A DNA stretch of 55,940 bases from CAXBES01 sp963974915 (GCA_963974915.1 CAXBES010000018.1:1-55940); one strand, 5' to 3'. Positions 44,263 through 54,241 are shown, counted from the first letter of the stretch. Notes: generated by a model from the sequence alone, not told the origin. Program-made: numbers and translations.

Positions 44263-45243
44263 ATGGAATACGCAGAAAATATATTAGGTACTATTGGTAA
44301 TACCCCACTCGTTAAGATCAACAAATTAGCCGAAGAAATTCCCGCATTGGTGTTGGCAAAATACGAAACTTTTAATCCGGGGAACTCGGTTAAAGACCGT
44401 ATGGCACTTACCATGATCGAAGATGCAGAAGCAGACGGTCGACTAAAACCCGGAGGCACCATCATTGAGGGAACCAGCGGTAATACCGGAATGGGCCTGG
44501 CATTGGCAGCCATTGTTAAGGGCTATAAAATGATCTGTGTATTAAGTGACAAACAGAGCAAGGAAAAAATGGATATTCTTCGTGCCGTTGGTAGTGAAGT
44601 AGTGGTTTGCCCAACCGATGTTGCCCCCGAAGATCCTCGTTCCTATTATTCTACTTCAAAACGCTTGGCAGAAGAAACACCAAACAGTTGGTATGTGAAT
44701 CAGTATGACAACCCAAGTAACACAAAAGCACATTACCAAAGCACTGGGCCCGAGATCTGGAAACAAACCGATGGCAAAGTGACACATTTCGTGGTAGGAG
44801 TGGGTACAGGCGGAACAATTAGCGGGGTTGGAAAATACTTAAAAGAACAGAACCCAAATATTAAAGTTTGGGGAATAGACACCTATGGCAGCGTTTTTAA
44901 AAAATACCATGAAACAGGTATTTTCGATGAGAAAGAGATCTATCCCTATGTTACCGAAGGTATTGGAGAAGATATTCTTCCCGAAAATGTAGACTTTAGT
45001 GTTATTGATGGCTTTACCAAGGTAACTGATAAGGATGCGGCGGTATATACTCAATTGCTTTCTAAGAAAGAAGGTATGTTCTTAGGGAACTCTGCGGGAG
45101 CAGCAATGAAAGGATTGCTCCAATTAAAAGAGCACTTCACTAAAGACGATTTAGTAGTTGTACTTTTCCACGATCACGGAAGTAGATATGTTGGGAAGAT
45201 GTACAATGACGACTGGATGCGAAAGATGGGATATATAGACTAA
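44263..45243 (+). CDS. Cysteine synthase / cystathionine beta-synthase family enzyme
   Basis: The 326-residue PLP enzyme has the lysine motif FNPGNSVKDRMA (K in SVKDR, about 45), TSGNTGMGLA, VGTGGTISG and GMFLGNSAGAA. It forms a C-S bond in cysteine synthesis from O-acetylserine and sulfide, or works in transsulfuration. The two cannot be separated by eye, though there is no CBS regulatory tail. The ATG at 44263 is preferred because a complete promoter lies just before it, and an upstream GTG at 44215 would fall in the -33 element. It runs tail to tail with the T9SS protein. Confidence 0.92.
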   Translation: MEYAENILGTIGNTPLVKINKLAEEIPALVLAKYETFNPGNSVKDRMALTMIEDAEADGRLKPGGTIIEGTSGNTGMGLALAAIVKGYKMICVLSDKQSKEKMDILRAVGSEVVVCPTDVAPEDPRSYYSTSKRLAEETPNSWYVNQYDNPSNTKAHYQSTGPEIWKQTDGKVTHFVVGVGTGGTISGVGKYLKEQNPNIKVWGIDTYGSVFKKYHETGIFDEKEIYPYVTEGIGEDILPENVDFSVIDGFTKVTDKDAAVYTQLLSKKEGMFLGNSAGAAMKGLLQLKEHFTKDDLVVVLFHDHGSRYVGKMYNDDWMRKMGYID

Positions 45244-45249
45244 TCTTTT

Positions 45250-45972
45250 CTATCGCTTTACAAACTTGTGGGTCATTCGATTGCCGTTAGATAAGTGAAA
45301 TTGGACAAAGTAAAGTCCGGAGGCTAAAGAAGACACATCTATTGAGTTAATCGGGCTGTTCTTTTTAGTAAGTATTACTTCACCCGTTAAATCATAGACA
45401 ACAGCTTCATTAATATCGTCATAATTCTCTGATATTATTCTTAATTCCTTTCCTACCGGATTAGGATATACCTTTATTTCTATTTGCTCGAATTGGTTTG
45501 TAGCGAGTACGTAATCGCCATGTACTGCGATATCCCCTTCCGGAGAGGTAATAATAAGCGCTTTGTCGCCATTTGTTTCGTTAATTACCTCATAGGTATA
45601 AGTACGCAAACCACCTGTACCAAATAAGATTGTTCCAAGATACTGCCCTTCTAAAACACAATACGGTTCACAATCGCCTAAGGTAACACTGGCGTTATTC
45701 ACGGTGAATGTCGTAGCATCAATTAAAACCGGAGGTTCGGAGTCGAAAAAACTATTAAAGTAAACGATCGCATTGACTTGAAAGCCTGAAGTGTCTTCAA
45801 AAAAACTTATACCCGGGTGATACTGTGGGTTACCGGGGTGTGGCTGCGTAACATTTATTGTTTCGCCGTCGATAACCATATAGTGTAATGTCCAATCGTC
45901 CAGGATCTCCTGTTGTGCTGTCGTAAATGCAGAAGTAAACAGCAGTATTAGAAGTACAAGTAAATTTTTCAT
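45250..45972 (-). CDS. Secreted protein with T9SS type A sorting domain
   Basis: The ATG at 45972 gives 240 residues with a signal peptide (about 1-18). The C-terminal 75 residues form a type IX secretion sorting domain: VYPNPVGKELRI, then YDLTGEVILTK and the end GLYFVQFHLSNG-MTHKFVKR. This domain is cleaved on export and often couples the protein to the outer surface. The middle part is beta-rich with paired cysteines (CEPYC) and not recognised. An ATG 12 bp upstream (45984) is an alternative start. Confidence 0.88.
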   Translation of the reverse strand: MKNLLVLLILLFTSAFTTAQQEILDDWTLHYMVIDGETINVTQPHPGNPQYHPGISFFEDTSGFQVNAIVYFNSFFDSEPPVLIDATTFTVNNASVTLGDCEPYCVLEGQYLGTILFGTGGLRTYTYEVINETNGDKALIITSPEGDIAVHGDYVLATNQFEQIEIKVYPNPVGKELRIISENYDDINEAVVYDLTGEVILTKKNSPINSIDVSSLASGLYFVQFHLSNGNRMTHKFVKR

Positions 45973-46106
45973 AGCATATATCATTTAACTAAAGTTAGTA
46001 AAAAAAAGTTAAGATTAAATGTATCTCTTTAAAAATAAGATCATTAAGTAAAATTTTTTGTAGATTTAATACCTTCTTTGATGAGACTCCCACATTCTTT
46101 ACTCTT

Positions 46107-47378
46107 ATGAAAGAAGATTTTTTGCATTATGTGTGGAAGTTTCAGAAGTTTAACAAAAGTGATTTGATCACCACCAGTGGAAGTACACTTAAAGTGATCA
46201 CTCCCGGATCTCATAACCATAATTCGGGTCCGGATTTCTTTAACTCGAAAATCAGTGTCGCAGGTCAGTTATGGGCGGGAAATGTTGAGGTTCATTTAAA
46301 GGCTTCAGATTGGTACGCTCATAATCATCATCACGACCCTGCCTTTGGGAATGTAATTTTACATGTGGTTTGGGAACACGACGCCGATGTTTTCCGAAGT
46401 GATAATTCGGTTATTCCTACAGTAGCACTCAAAAGCGTAATTAAGGCCGATACTTTATCGGGTTACTACCATTTGTTTTCAGAAAAAAACAATTGGATCA
46501 ATTGCGAAAGAAACTTCGCATCTATAGATCGTTTTGCATTGGAAAATTGGTTAGAATGTCTGTTTTTCGAGCGTTTGGAGCGCAAGCAGGAACTTATAAT
46601 CAATGAACTAAACAGTTTAAAGAATGATTGGGAAGCGCTCCTTTTCAGATTGCTTTGTACGAATTTTGGTGTTAAAGTGAATAGTGACTCTTTTTTGAGT
46701 ATTTCGCAGTCGATGGATTTTACAATAGTTAAAAAATGCAGCAGGCATAAGTTAGAACTGGAGGCTTTGTTATTAGGGCAAGCAGGAATATTGAGTAAGG
46801 AATTAGACGATGATTACTTTAATGATCTCAAATCTCATTATGGTTTTCTTCGTAGGAAATTTAATCTTCATAACGACTCGATTGTCCCGCCGAAGTTTTT
46901 CCGATTAAGACCTTCGAGTTTTCCAACGCTCCGTCTATCACAATTGGCGCATTTATATGCCAAGAGGAAAAGACTCTTTTCGGAAATAATTGAATTTAAA
47001 GAATTGGCAGACTTTTACGAACTGTTTGATATTTCGGCAAGTGAATATTGGGACACACATTACAATTTCGGTACATCATCAAGGTTTTCTAAAAAGCGTC
47101 TTAACAAAAAGTTTATTCATTTAATAATTTTAAACACTGTTATTCCTATAAAGTTTTGTTATGCAAAATACCTGGGGAAAGATTCTATTGAAGAATTGAT
47201 ACATTTGGCGAGAAGTATTCCAAAGGAAGAAAACTCGCTTATTAAAGGATTTAAGGGTATCGGTTTTAGCGCAACTCATGCGATGCACTCGCAAGCGCTA
47301 ATTCAGTTGAAAACGGAATATTGTGATAAAAACAGATGTTTGCAATGTGGAATCGGGGCTAGGATTTTAAAAGGGTAG
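46107..47378 (+). CDS. DUF2851 family protein
   Basis: The 423-residue protein has the DUF2851 landmarks: SGPDFFNSKISV near 40-51, WAGNVEVHLKASDWYAHNHH at about 57-76, and a Cys-rich end with CDKNRCLQCGIGARIL. Function is not known, and the His/Asp-rich N-terminal half could be a nuclease- or hydrolase-like site (inference). It starts a three-gene unit with a PspC-domain gene 38 bp on and a potassium-channel gene. Confidence 0.88.
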   Translation: MKEDFLHYVWKFQKFNKSDLITTSGSTLKVITPGSHNHNSGPDFFNSKISVAGQLWAGNVEVHLKASDWYAHNHHHDPAFGNVILHVVWEHDADVFRSDNSVIPTVALKSVIKADTLSGYYHLFSEKNNWINCERNFASIDRFALENWLECLFFERLERKQELIINELNSLKNDWEALLFRLLCTNFGVKVNSDSFLSISQSMDFTIVKKCSRHKLELEALLLGQAGILSKELDDDYFNDLKSHYGFLRRKFNLHNDSIVPPKFFRLRPSSFPTLRLSQLAHLYAKRKRLFSEIIEFKELADFYELFDISASEYWDTHYNFGTSSRFSKKRLNKKFIHLIILNTVIPIKFCYAKYLGKDSIEELIHLARSIPKEENSLIKGFKGIGFSATHAMHSQALIQLKTEYCDKNRCLQCGIGARILKG

Positions 47379-47416
47379 AAAGTGGATTCTTCAGTTAAAA
47401 ATAGTAATTTGCACTC

Positions 47417-47647
47417 ATGCTTAGAACGGTGTATAAAATACGGCATTACCTTGAAAAGCGGGGCTTTTATGTTAGCTCAAGGTTAGCAGACAGATTAGGG
47501 ATGCGAGCACGAAGCGTGCGTCTGTTTTTTATATACGTTTCCTTTGCTACTATGGGAGTTGGGTTTGCGTTGTATTTAACTTTTGCATTTCTGTTAAAAT
47601 TGAAGGATTTGGTGTTTACCAAACGAACATCCGTTTTTGATCTATGA
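47417..47647 (+). CDS. PspC-domain small membrane protein
   Basis: The 76-residue protein matches the PspC domain in short form: an amphipathic N-terminus, SSRLADRLGMRARSVRLFFIY and one membrane helix. PspC proteins stabilise the membrane or take part in envelope stress responses. The stop overlaps the next start (ATGA, 47644-47647), so it is coupled to the channel gene. Confidence 0.78.
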   Translation: MLRTVYKIRHYLEKRGFYVSSRLADRLGMRARSVRLFFIYVSFATMGVGFALYLTFAFLLKLKDLVFTKRTSVFDL

Positions 47648-48654
47648 GAAGAATATTTCATTCAAAAATATTAGGATCACTTTTCTTACTCGTGTTTGTT
47701 TTTTTAGCCGGGGTAGTAGGTTATAGAATGATTTCGGGGTATACCTGGGTTGATGCCCTTTACATGACCGTCATCACAATAACAACCGTTGGTTTCGGTG
47801 AAGTTCAGCCCTTGAGCGATACGGAAAAAATATTTACCTCACTTTTTATACTTTCAAGTATATTTATAGTAGGTTATGCTATTTCGGTGATTACCGAATA
47901 TCTGTTAAACAAGAATAATATTGGAAACTTAAGAGAGAAAAAGGTGCATAAAAAAATTGAATCAATGTCAGATCATGTCGTGGTATGTGGTTATGGCCGA
48001 AACGGAAAACAGGCGGTACAGAAATTATTGGCTTATAATAAGTCCTTTGTGATAATTGAAAGAAATGAAGAAATAGTAGAACGTTTTTCTGAAGAGAGAA
48101 CACCTTTTGTTTTAGGAGATGCCAGCGAAGATGAGGTTTTAATGAAAGCGGGAATTGACAGAGCTACTACTTTAATTTGTACGCTTCCCAGTGATGCCGA
48201 TAATTTATTTATTGTGCTATCTGCGCGACAAATAAACAAAAACCTCACTATTATTAGTCGGGCTTCAGAAGAAACAAGCTATAAAAAATTAAAACTTGCA
48301 GGGGCAAATAATGTAATTATGCCAGACAAGATTGGCGGAGAACATATGGCGTCGCTTGTAGTTGTGCCCGACTTAATCGAATTTCTCGATAATCTCTCAG
48401 TTTCGGGCGAAAATGACAGTATGAACGTGGAGCAAATCCCTTTTGAAAAAGTTTGTCCGGATGGTAAGGAACAGGCGATTAGAGAACTCGATCTCCGGAA
48501 AAAAACAGGATGCTCAATAATTGGCTACAAAACTGAGAAAGGAGAATATATTGTTAATCCCGAACCTTCTTTAGTTATCAAAAAAAATTCGAAATTAATC
48601 TTAATAGGGCGTTCTAATCAAATTGAAAACCTAAAACGTCTTTATCAGGTATAA
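47644..48654 (+). CDS. Potassium channel with RCK (TrkA-N/TrkA-C) domains
   Basis: The 336-residue protein has two membrane helices around the selectivity filter TTVGFGE (47-53), then a TrkA-N nucleotide-binding domain (VVCGYGRNG, 113-121) and a TrkA-C domain (about 255-336). It is a K+ channel gated by a ligand such as ATP, NAD(H) or divalent ions. It shares an ATGA overlap with the PspC gene. Confidence 0.92.
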   Translation: MRRIFHSKILGSLFLLVFVFLAGVVGYRMISGYTWVDALYMTVITITTVGFGEVQPLSDTEKIFTSLFILSSIFIVGYAISVITEYLLNKNNIGNLREKKVHKKIESMSDHVVVCGYGRNGKQAVQKLLAYNKSFVIIERNEEIVERFSEERTPFVLGDASEDEVLMKAGIDRATTLICTLPSDADNLFIVLSARQINKNLTIISRASEETSYKKLKLAGANNVIMPDKIGGEHMASLVVVPDLIEFLDNLSVSGENDSMNVEQIPFEKVCPDGKEQAIRELDLRKKTGCSIIGYKTEKGEYIVNPEPSLVIKKNSKLILIGRSNQIENLKRLYQV

Positions 48655-48753
48655 TTACTCGTTAGCAATTATTTCATTAAAAACTTGAAAACACTAGTTT
48701 TTTTTAGCATCTTGCTAAGCCGAAAAAAATATTGTCAAACTTAAAAATCCATT

Positions 48754-50439
48754 ATGAAGAGATATCTTCTTTCACTTTTTACATTCCTAACCCCATTTTT
48801 AACTTTTGCTCAAGAAATTGAAGAAGTTGGTATAGACCAAAAAATAGACGAGTTTTTTACTCCCATTGCCGATGCAGCTACTAATTTGGTGTTTTTTCCA
48901 ATTTTTGGAACACCCTTCGTACTAATTCTTCTGGTAGGTAGTGCAGCCTTTTTTACTATTTATTTCGGTTTTCCTAATATCAGATTTTTTGGGAAAGCGA
49001 TTAATACCGTACGAGGTAAGTATGAAGATATCGAGAAATACGGAGCGAAAGAATTGTACGGAGAAGACGGAATAGCTCAAGGGCAGGACATGACTAAAGT
49101 GGACAGTCTTGATAAACATCTGGAAACTGTAGATGAACTGGCTATCGATGGCGATATTGTTGATACAATTAGAGATGAAAGTTCAGATGGAGAGGTATCT
49201 CACTTTCAAGCCCTTGCTACTGCTGTTTCAGGAACCGTTGGAAACGGAAATATTGCCGGGGTTGCCTTAGCGATCGCATTAGGGGGACCGGGTGCAACTT
49301 TCTGGATGATCGTTTGTGGACTACTAGGGATGTCTACAAAATTCGTTGAATGTACCCTGGGTGTACAATATAGAGATGTTGGTCCCGATGGAACCGTTTA
49401 TGGTGGTCCCATGTATTACATAAGTAAAGGACTTAAAGACAGAGGTTTTAAAACCATAGGGAAAATTGCGGCTGGTTTATTTGCCGTGTTTTGTATTGGT
49501 GGTTCATTTGGTGGTGGAAACGCCGCACAATCTAATCAGGCAACCATCGTATTAAAAGAACTTTTCAATTGGGAAAGTACCGCTGCAGGTGCAATTGTTG
49601 GAGTTGTATTAGCAATTGTTGTAGGAATTATTATTATTGGAGGTATTAAAAGAATTGCTCAGGTTACAGAAAAAGTGGTGCCTTTTATGGCGGTCCTTTA
49701 TATTTTATGCTGTTTGTATATAATTTTTAGTAATTATACTTTTATCGACGATGCAATTGGTCTTATCGTGTCTGAAGCCTTTAATCCTACGGCAATAGGT
49801 GTAGGAAGTTTAATTGGTGTGCTTCTCGTTGGTTTTCAAAGAGCAGCATTCTCTAATGAGGCCGGTGCCGGATCTGCATCTATCGCTCACTCGGCAGTAA
49901 AAACGAAATATTCTGCTTCCGAAGGATTAGTAGCCTTGTTAGAGCCATTTATCGATACGGTTGTAATTTGTACGATGACAGCCTTAGTAATTATTATATT
50001 TAATTTTGGTGGTTTCTTCGAATATGGTGGTGATGGCACAGGAGTAGTACTTATAGACGGATTACCGTACGAAGGAGCAGGAATAACATCGAAGGCTTTC
50101 GCAGAGTATATTCCTTACTCGAAAGTATTCTTAACAATAGCGGTTGTGTTATTTGCCGTTTCTACAATGATTTCTTGGTCTTACTACGGACTACAGTCAT
50201 GGAAATTCCTCTTTGGAAGAGGTAAGGCGGCAGATCTTACATATAAGTTTTTATTCTTAGCATTCGTTGTAATTGGAGCTGCAGCCAGTATGAACTCTAT
50301 CTGGGCATTCTCTGATGCAATGATCTTTGCGATGGTCTTCCCTAACATGATTGGTCTCTACTTCCTATTCCCTGTTGTGAAAAAACAATTGAATAGATAT
50401 CTAGATGCCATCAAAATGAAACGAGAAGCTATAGAATAA
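48754..50439 (+). CDS. AGCS-family Na+/alanine-glycine symporter
   Basis: The 561-residue transporter has the AGCS core: ISHFQAL-type motif (SHFQALATAVSGTVGNGNIAG, here from 149), GGPMYYI and NEAGAGSASIAHS. Two features are unlike the classical members. There is a signal-like N-terminus ending FAQ (20), and a charged insertion of about 50 residues (93-144) lies between the first helix and the family motif. The Bacteroidota members of the family are often longer, so the insertion may be typical there. Confidence 0.92.
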   Translation: MKRYLLSLFTFLTPFLTFAQEIEEVGIDQKIDEFFTPIADAATNLVFFPIFGTPFVLILLVGSAAFFTIYFGFPNIRFFGKAINTVRGKYEDIEKYGAKELYGEDGIAQGQDMTKVDSLDKHLETVDELAIDGDIVDTIRDESSDGEVSHFQALATAVSGTVGNGNIAGVALAIALGGPGATFWMIVCGLLGMSTKFVECTLGVQYRDVGPDGTVYGGPMYYISKGLKDRGFKTIGKIAAGLFAVFCIGGSFGGGNAAQSNQATIVLKELFNWESTAAGAIVGVVLAIVVGIIIIGGIKRIAQVTEKVVPFMAVLYILCCLYIIFSNYTFIDDAIGLIVSEAFNPTAIGVGSLIGVLLVGFQRAAFSNEAGAGSASIAHSAVKTKYSASEGLVALLEPFIDTVVICTMTALVIIIFNFGGFFEYGGDGTGVVLIDGLPYEGAGITSKAFAEYIPYSKVFLTIAVVLFAVSTMISWSYYGLQSWKFLFGRGKAADLTYKFLFLAFVVIGAAASMNSIWAFSDAMIFAMVFPNMIGLYFLFPVVKKQLNRYLDAIKMKREAIE

Positions 50440-50520
50440 AAGAAGTAAAAAGTAGGAAGAAATTTAAGGAGATAACCCCGATTTCGACAACTTTTATTAA
50501 TTTTAGCCTTGTAAAATATC

Positions 50521-50548
50521 AACTCCCCGGTTTTTAAAGCTAGGAGTT
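50521..50548 (+). promoter_or_regulatory. Leader hairpin next to a start codon
   Basis: AACTCC (50521-50526) can pair with GGAGTT (50543-50548), which abuts the ATG at 50549. A -7-like TAGCCTTG lies about 10 bp upstream, so the leader could be almost entirely hairpin. The GGAG sits too close to the ATG to be a normal Shine-Dalgarno site. Confidence 0.4.
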
Positions 50549-51424
50549 ATGAATTCATTAAAATCCCAATTCGTGTTCAATGCGCAACAACGTCTTGGGA
50601 TTTTGCTTCTAGCGATTTTAATTGCTGCTTCTCTCGGTGTTTATCATTTTTATTCCTTCGGAAAGGAACGTGTTTTAGATATTTCTTCTCCCGAAATAAT
50701 TGCGTTACAAACACATATTGATTCTTTACGTACAGTTGAAGCGGAAGCCCGTAAACCGAAACAATATCCTTTTAATCCAAATTTTATAACCGATTACAAA
50801 GCGTATACGCTTGGGATGTCTCCCCGGGAGTTTGACCGATTAAAACTATATCGAAGTAAAGATCAATGGATTAATTCAGTTGCAGACTTTAAAAAAGTGA
50901 CGAAAGTTTCAGATTCATTGATGGATATAATAAGTACGTTGTTTAAATTTCCCGAGTGGATCACAAATCCGAAGCCGAAAACACAAAAGATCTCAAATGA
51001 ATTTTCAGAAAAAAGCTATTCAGCAAAAACAGATTTGAATATCGCGACGGCAGAACAACTTCAGCAGGTAAGTGGGATAGGTGAGGCTCTTAGTTCACGA
51101 ATCGTTAATTACAGGGAACAATTGGGTGGCTTTGTCTCAGATCTGCAATTGTACAATGTATATGGGTTAAAGGAAGATGTTGTAAAACGAACGCTCAATT
51201 TGTTTACGGTTAAGACACCAAAAGAACTCATAAAGCTAGATTTAAACACGTCATCTGCTTCAGATATTGCTACGATTCCCGGTATTTCTTTCGATCTTGC
51301 TAAAGAGATATGGGAGTTTAGAATTCTGCGAGAGCGCATAGAAGACTTTTCAGAATTGGAAAAAATAGAAGGTTTAACAGCTTCGAAAATAGCGCTAATT
51401 CAACTATATTTGTCCATTGACTAA
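50549..51424 (+). CDS. Helix-hairpin-helix (ComEA-like) protein
   Basis: The 291-residue protein has an N-terminal membrane helix (about 17-34) and two HhH motifs: LNIATAEQLQQVSGIGEALS near 167-186 and LDLNTSSASDIATIPGIS near 228-245. HhH pairs bind DNA without sequence preference, as in ComEA, which holds incoming DNA at the envelope. A role in DNA uptake here is inference. No other competence genes are in the window. Confidence 0.85.
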   Translation: MNSLKSQFVFNAQQRLGILLLAILIAASLGVYHFYSFGKERVLDISSPEIIALQTHIDSLRTVEAEARKPKQYPFNPNFITDYKAYTLGMSPREFDRLKLYRSKDQWINSVADFKKVTKVSDSLMDIISTLFKFPEWITNPKPKTQKISNEFSEKSYSAKTDLNIATAEQLQQVSGIGEALSSRIVNYREQLGGFVSDLQLYNVYGLKEDVVKRTLNLFTVKTPKELIKLDLNTSSASDIATIPGISFDLAKEIWEFRILRERIEDFSELEKIEGLTASKIALIQLYLSID

Positions 51425-51487
51425 AAAAGGGCTATTTTATTTCATTGTATACTAAAATACTTCCCAAATACTATAAAAAAATTATTT

Positions 51488-52654
51488 ATGAGTAAGATGT
51501 ACTTTACAGAGGAACATGATTTTTTCAGAAAAAGTTTTCAGGATTTTTTACAAAAAGAGGTTGTTCCTCATATTGAAAAGTGGGAAGAAACCGGTCATAT
51601 AGAGCGCTTTATATGGGAGAAGTTTGGTGAGATGGGTTACTTTGGTTTGGCTTATCCCGAGCAATATGGAGGCATGGACCTAGATCTGTTCTATACTGTA
51701 ATCTTTCTGGAAGAAATGCAAAAGATCAATTCGGGTGGATTTGCAGCCGCTATGTGGGCACATGCCTATCTGGCGATGACACACCTCAATAAGGAGGGGA
51801 ATCATGAACAAAAGGAAAAGTATCTTGCTCCAAGTATTACCGGGGAAAAGATTGGGTGCCTTTGTATTACAGAACCATTTGGAGGAAGCGATGTTGGAGG
51901 GATGCGAACCACAGCTGTAAAACAAGGAGATAAGTACATTATTAATGGTTCCAAGACATTTATTACTAATGGAGTTTATAGTGATTACCTCGTAGTAGCC
52001 GCTAAAACTTCCCCTGAACTTGGCAACAAGGGGATTAGCATTTTTGTGATGGACCGAGATGCGAAAGGAATTTCGGCAACGAAACTTGATAAATTAGGAT
52101 GGAGAGCGAGTGACACAGGTGAGATTGCATTCGATAATGTTGAAATCCCGGTTGAGAATTTAATGGGTGAAGAAAATAAAGGTTTCCCGTATATAATGCA
52201 GCATTTCGCGCTGGAGCGCCTTATCATGGGTATTAACGCCCATGCAAGAAGTGAATTTGCATTAGATTATACCATTCAATATATGAAAGACCGCATGGCG
52301 TTTGGACAGTCGATTTCAAAGTTTCAGGCCTTGCGTCACAAAGTGGCTCAACTCTCTGCAGAGGTTGAAGTGTGCAAAAGTTTTAATTATACAACCGCAA
52401 AGCGACTGAATGATGGTGAGTATGTAGTAAAGGAAGCGACCATGTCTAAATTAATTTCCACCAAGGTGGCAGATGAAGTGATGTATGACTGCTTGCAACT
52501 TTTAGGAGGTTATGGTTATATGGAAGAGTATCCGTTGGCGCGTTTACTTCGCGACAGTAGATTAGGGCCAATTGGGGGTGGTACTTCAGAAATACTAAGA
52601 GAGATTATAGCAAAAATGATCATAGATGGGAAAGACTACAAGCCCGCCACTTAG
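51488..52654 (+). CDS. Acyl-CoA dehydrogenase
   Basis: The 388-residue flavoprotein has the family features: CLCITEPFGGSDVGGMRT (about 121-138), WRASDTGEIAF and the C-terminal GGYGYMEEYPLARLLRDSRL and GGTSEILREIIAKMI. It removes two hydrogens from acyl-CoA thioesters in beta-oxidation or branched amino-acid catabolism. The chain-length class is not readable. No electron-transfer flavoprotein genes are adjacent. Confidence 0.95.
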   Translation: MSKMYFTEEHDFFRKSFQDFLQKEVVPHIEKWEETGHIERFIWEKFGEMGYFGLAYPEQYGGMDLDLFYTVIFLEEMQKINSGGFAAAMWAHAYLAMTHLNKEGNHEQKEKYLAPSITGEKIGCLCITEPFGGSDVGGMRTTAVKQGDKYIINGSKTFITNGVYSDYLVVAAKTSPELGNKGISIFVMDRDAKGISATKLDKLGWRASDTGEIAFDNVEIPVENLMGEENKGFPYIMQHFALERLIMGINAHARSEFALDYTIQYMKDRMAFGQSISKFQALRHKVAQLSAEVEVCKSFNYTTAKRLNDGEYVVKEATMSKLISTKVADEVMYDCLQLLGGYGYMEEYPLARLLRDSRLGPIGGGTSEILREIIAKMIIDGKDYKPAT

Positions 52655-52733
52655 GATGTTGCTTTAAAGAATTTTACTTATGGTCTAATGTTTGAGATCA
52701 CCTGTTTGAACTTAACCTAAAATTGAGTCACAA

Positions 52734-54161
52734 ATGAAAAATCATTATTTAAAACATTTTGTCGCTGCATTGGTTTGCATAGCATCCTTTAGCGTTCATG
52801 CTCAAAAAGAACTAAAAAGCAGAATTGTCGATTTTACAACCTATGAGCCTATTGAGAATGCAAGTATATACGTGCAGAATAGTACGGTAGGAACTGTAAG
52901 TAATTCGGATGGTAAATTTATTCTCTCCGTGCCAAGAGAATTGGTGAATGATACATTGGTGATCTCGTCTATCGGATTTAAAAGTTTTAAGACCACCATT
53001 GATGATTTTGATGGTTCAATGGATATATTTTTAGAAGAGGACATAGCTTCTTTGGATGAAATATTATTAGTTGCCGAAACAAGGCCTAAAACCGGAAATG
53101 AGATCGTGCTTAGAGCTATCGAGGAACTTCCGGATAATCTACCCGAGGAGCCATATTTACAGAAAGGATTTTTACGACATAAGGAACGAAATACCAAAGA
53201 ATATAAATGGCTTATAGAAAGTGCTATCACTTTATACGATTCCAGTTATGCTTCAGGGGCTCGAAAAAATCTTAGAATAAACGTAGATGAAACCCGTAAA
53301 AGTTACGATTTAAGAGATGTAGATAGTTTGTACGCTTATACGGCGTATCTTAAAAACCGAACGAACAATAAGGCGCTAAGGTCAAAAAACCTAAGAAGAG
53401 ATACTATAAAAACGGCATCCTTAATAAACGCGATAAAATGGAATGATGAACGAGTAAATGGCTTGGATAAATTGTTTAGAGGTAAGCTGAATTTATTTAG
53501 AAATGCAAATATGTCTAAAGCCCTATTTGGTGACGGTCTTCTTGAAAAGCACCAATTTAGATTAGATACAGTCTTAGTAGAGAATGATAAAAAGCTTTAT
53601 AAGATCGAAATATTAAAAGGTAAGGATTATGTTGGGTTAAATACACCTAATATTTATAATGAAGGTTTTGAAGCGAAAGGTTGGTTGTATATAGATTGGG
53701 ATAGTTATGCTGTTAAGAAGGTGGAATATCAATTAATTGCAGCTTCCGAAAATCAGAAGAGACGAAGTAAAAGCTTGTTTGGAACGTTGATTAATCATAA
53801 ATTGATCATGACCTATATGGAGTATCAGGACAGAATGTATCCAAAATACATTTATTATGAAACTCCAAAACTTGTAAATGCCGGCGACCGTTCTTCAGAT
53901 CAGGTTGATAAAGATGGAAATCCAACTCAGGATAAGAATGAGTTCTACTACAATACGGTTCAGGAGATAGTTTTTACCGAAATTATTCGGGATTCAACGG
54001 TTGTTTCCGAAGTAAGAACAGAAAATTGGTCGGAAGATATTTTTTCGCCTCGTCCCTATAACCCCGATTTTTGGGAGAACTATAATGTGCTTTTAGAGAG
54101 TGAAGAAGAAGATCAGCTAATACGTGATCTAAGCAAACGAGCTTCTTTATACAAGCAATAG
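52734..54161 (+). CDS. Carboxypeptidase-regulatory-like domain protein
   Basis: The 475-residue exported protein has a signal peptide (about 1-23) and an N-terminal CarboxypepD_reg-like domain (SRIVDFTTYEPIENASIYVQ, then GTVSNSDGKF). A long beta/alpha region with no recognised catalytic motif follows. Such domains stand at the front of surface proteins and TonB-linked systems. No TonB plug follows here. Confidence 0.82.
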   Translation: MKNHYLKHFVAALVCIASFSVHAQKELKSRIVDFTTYEPIENASIYVQNSTVGTVSNSDGKFILSVPRELVNDTLVISSIGFKSFKTTIDDFDGSMDIFLEEDIASLDEILLVAETRPKTGNEIVLRAIEELPDNLPEEPYLQKGFLRHKERNTKEYKWLIESAITLYDSSYASGARKNLRINVDETRKSYDLRDVDSLYAYTAYLKNRTNNKALRSKNLRRDTIKTASLINAIKWNDERVNGLDKLFRGKLNLFRNANMSKALFGDGLLEKHQFRLDTVLVENDKKLYKIEILKGKDYVGLNTPNIYNEGFEAKGWLYIDWDSYAVKKVEYQLIAASENQKRRSKSLFGTLINHKLIMTYMEYQDRMYPKYIYYETPKLVNAGDRSSDQVDKDGNPTQDKNEFYYNTVQEIVFTEIIRDSTVVSEVRTENWSEDIFSPRPYNPDFWENYNVLLESEEEDQLIRDLSKRASLYKQ

Positions 54162-54214
54162 TTTAATGAAATAAAAAAAACTAAAAAACTGTAAGCTAGA
54201 ATTTAAAATCTGTT

Positions 54215-54222
54215 TATATTTG
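54215..54222 (+). promoter_or_regulatory. rpsU promoter -7 element
   Basis: TATATTTG is an exact TAnnTTTG match. It predicts transcription from near 54228 and a short leader that contains the strong ribosome-binding site at 54237-54241. Confidence 0.65.
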
Positions 54223-54236
54223 CCGTCCAAAAGAGA

Positions 54237-54241
54237 GGAGG
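54237..54241 (+). promoter_or_regulatory. Strong Shine-Dalgarno site of rpsU
   Basis: GGAGG (within AGAGGAGGTT) lies 10 nt before the ATG at 54252. Most genes in the window lack such a site. In Flavobacteria the anti-SD of 16S rRNA is held away by bS21 and its neighbours, and a strong SD at rpsU fits the published autoregulation model in which ribosomes short of bS21 favour this mRNA. Confidence 0.85.
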
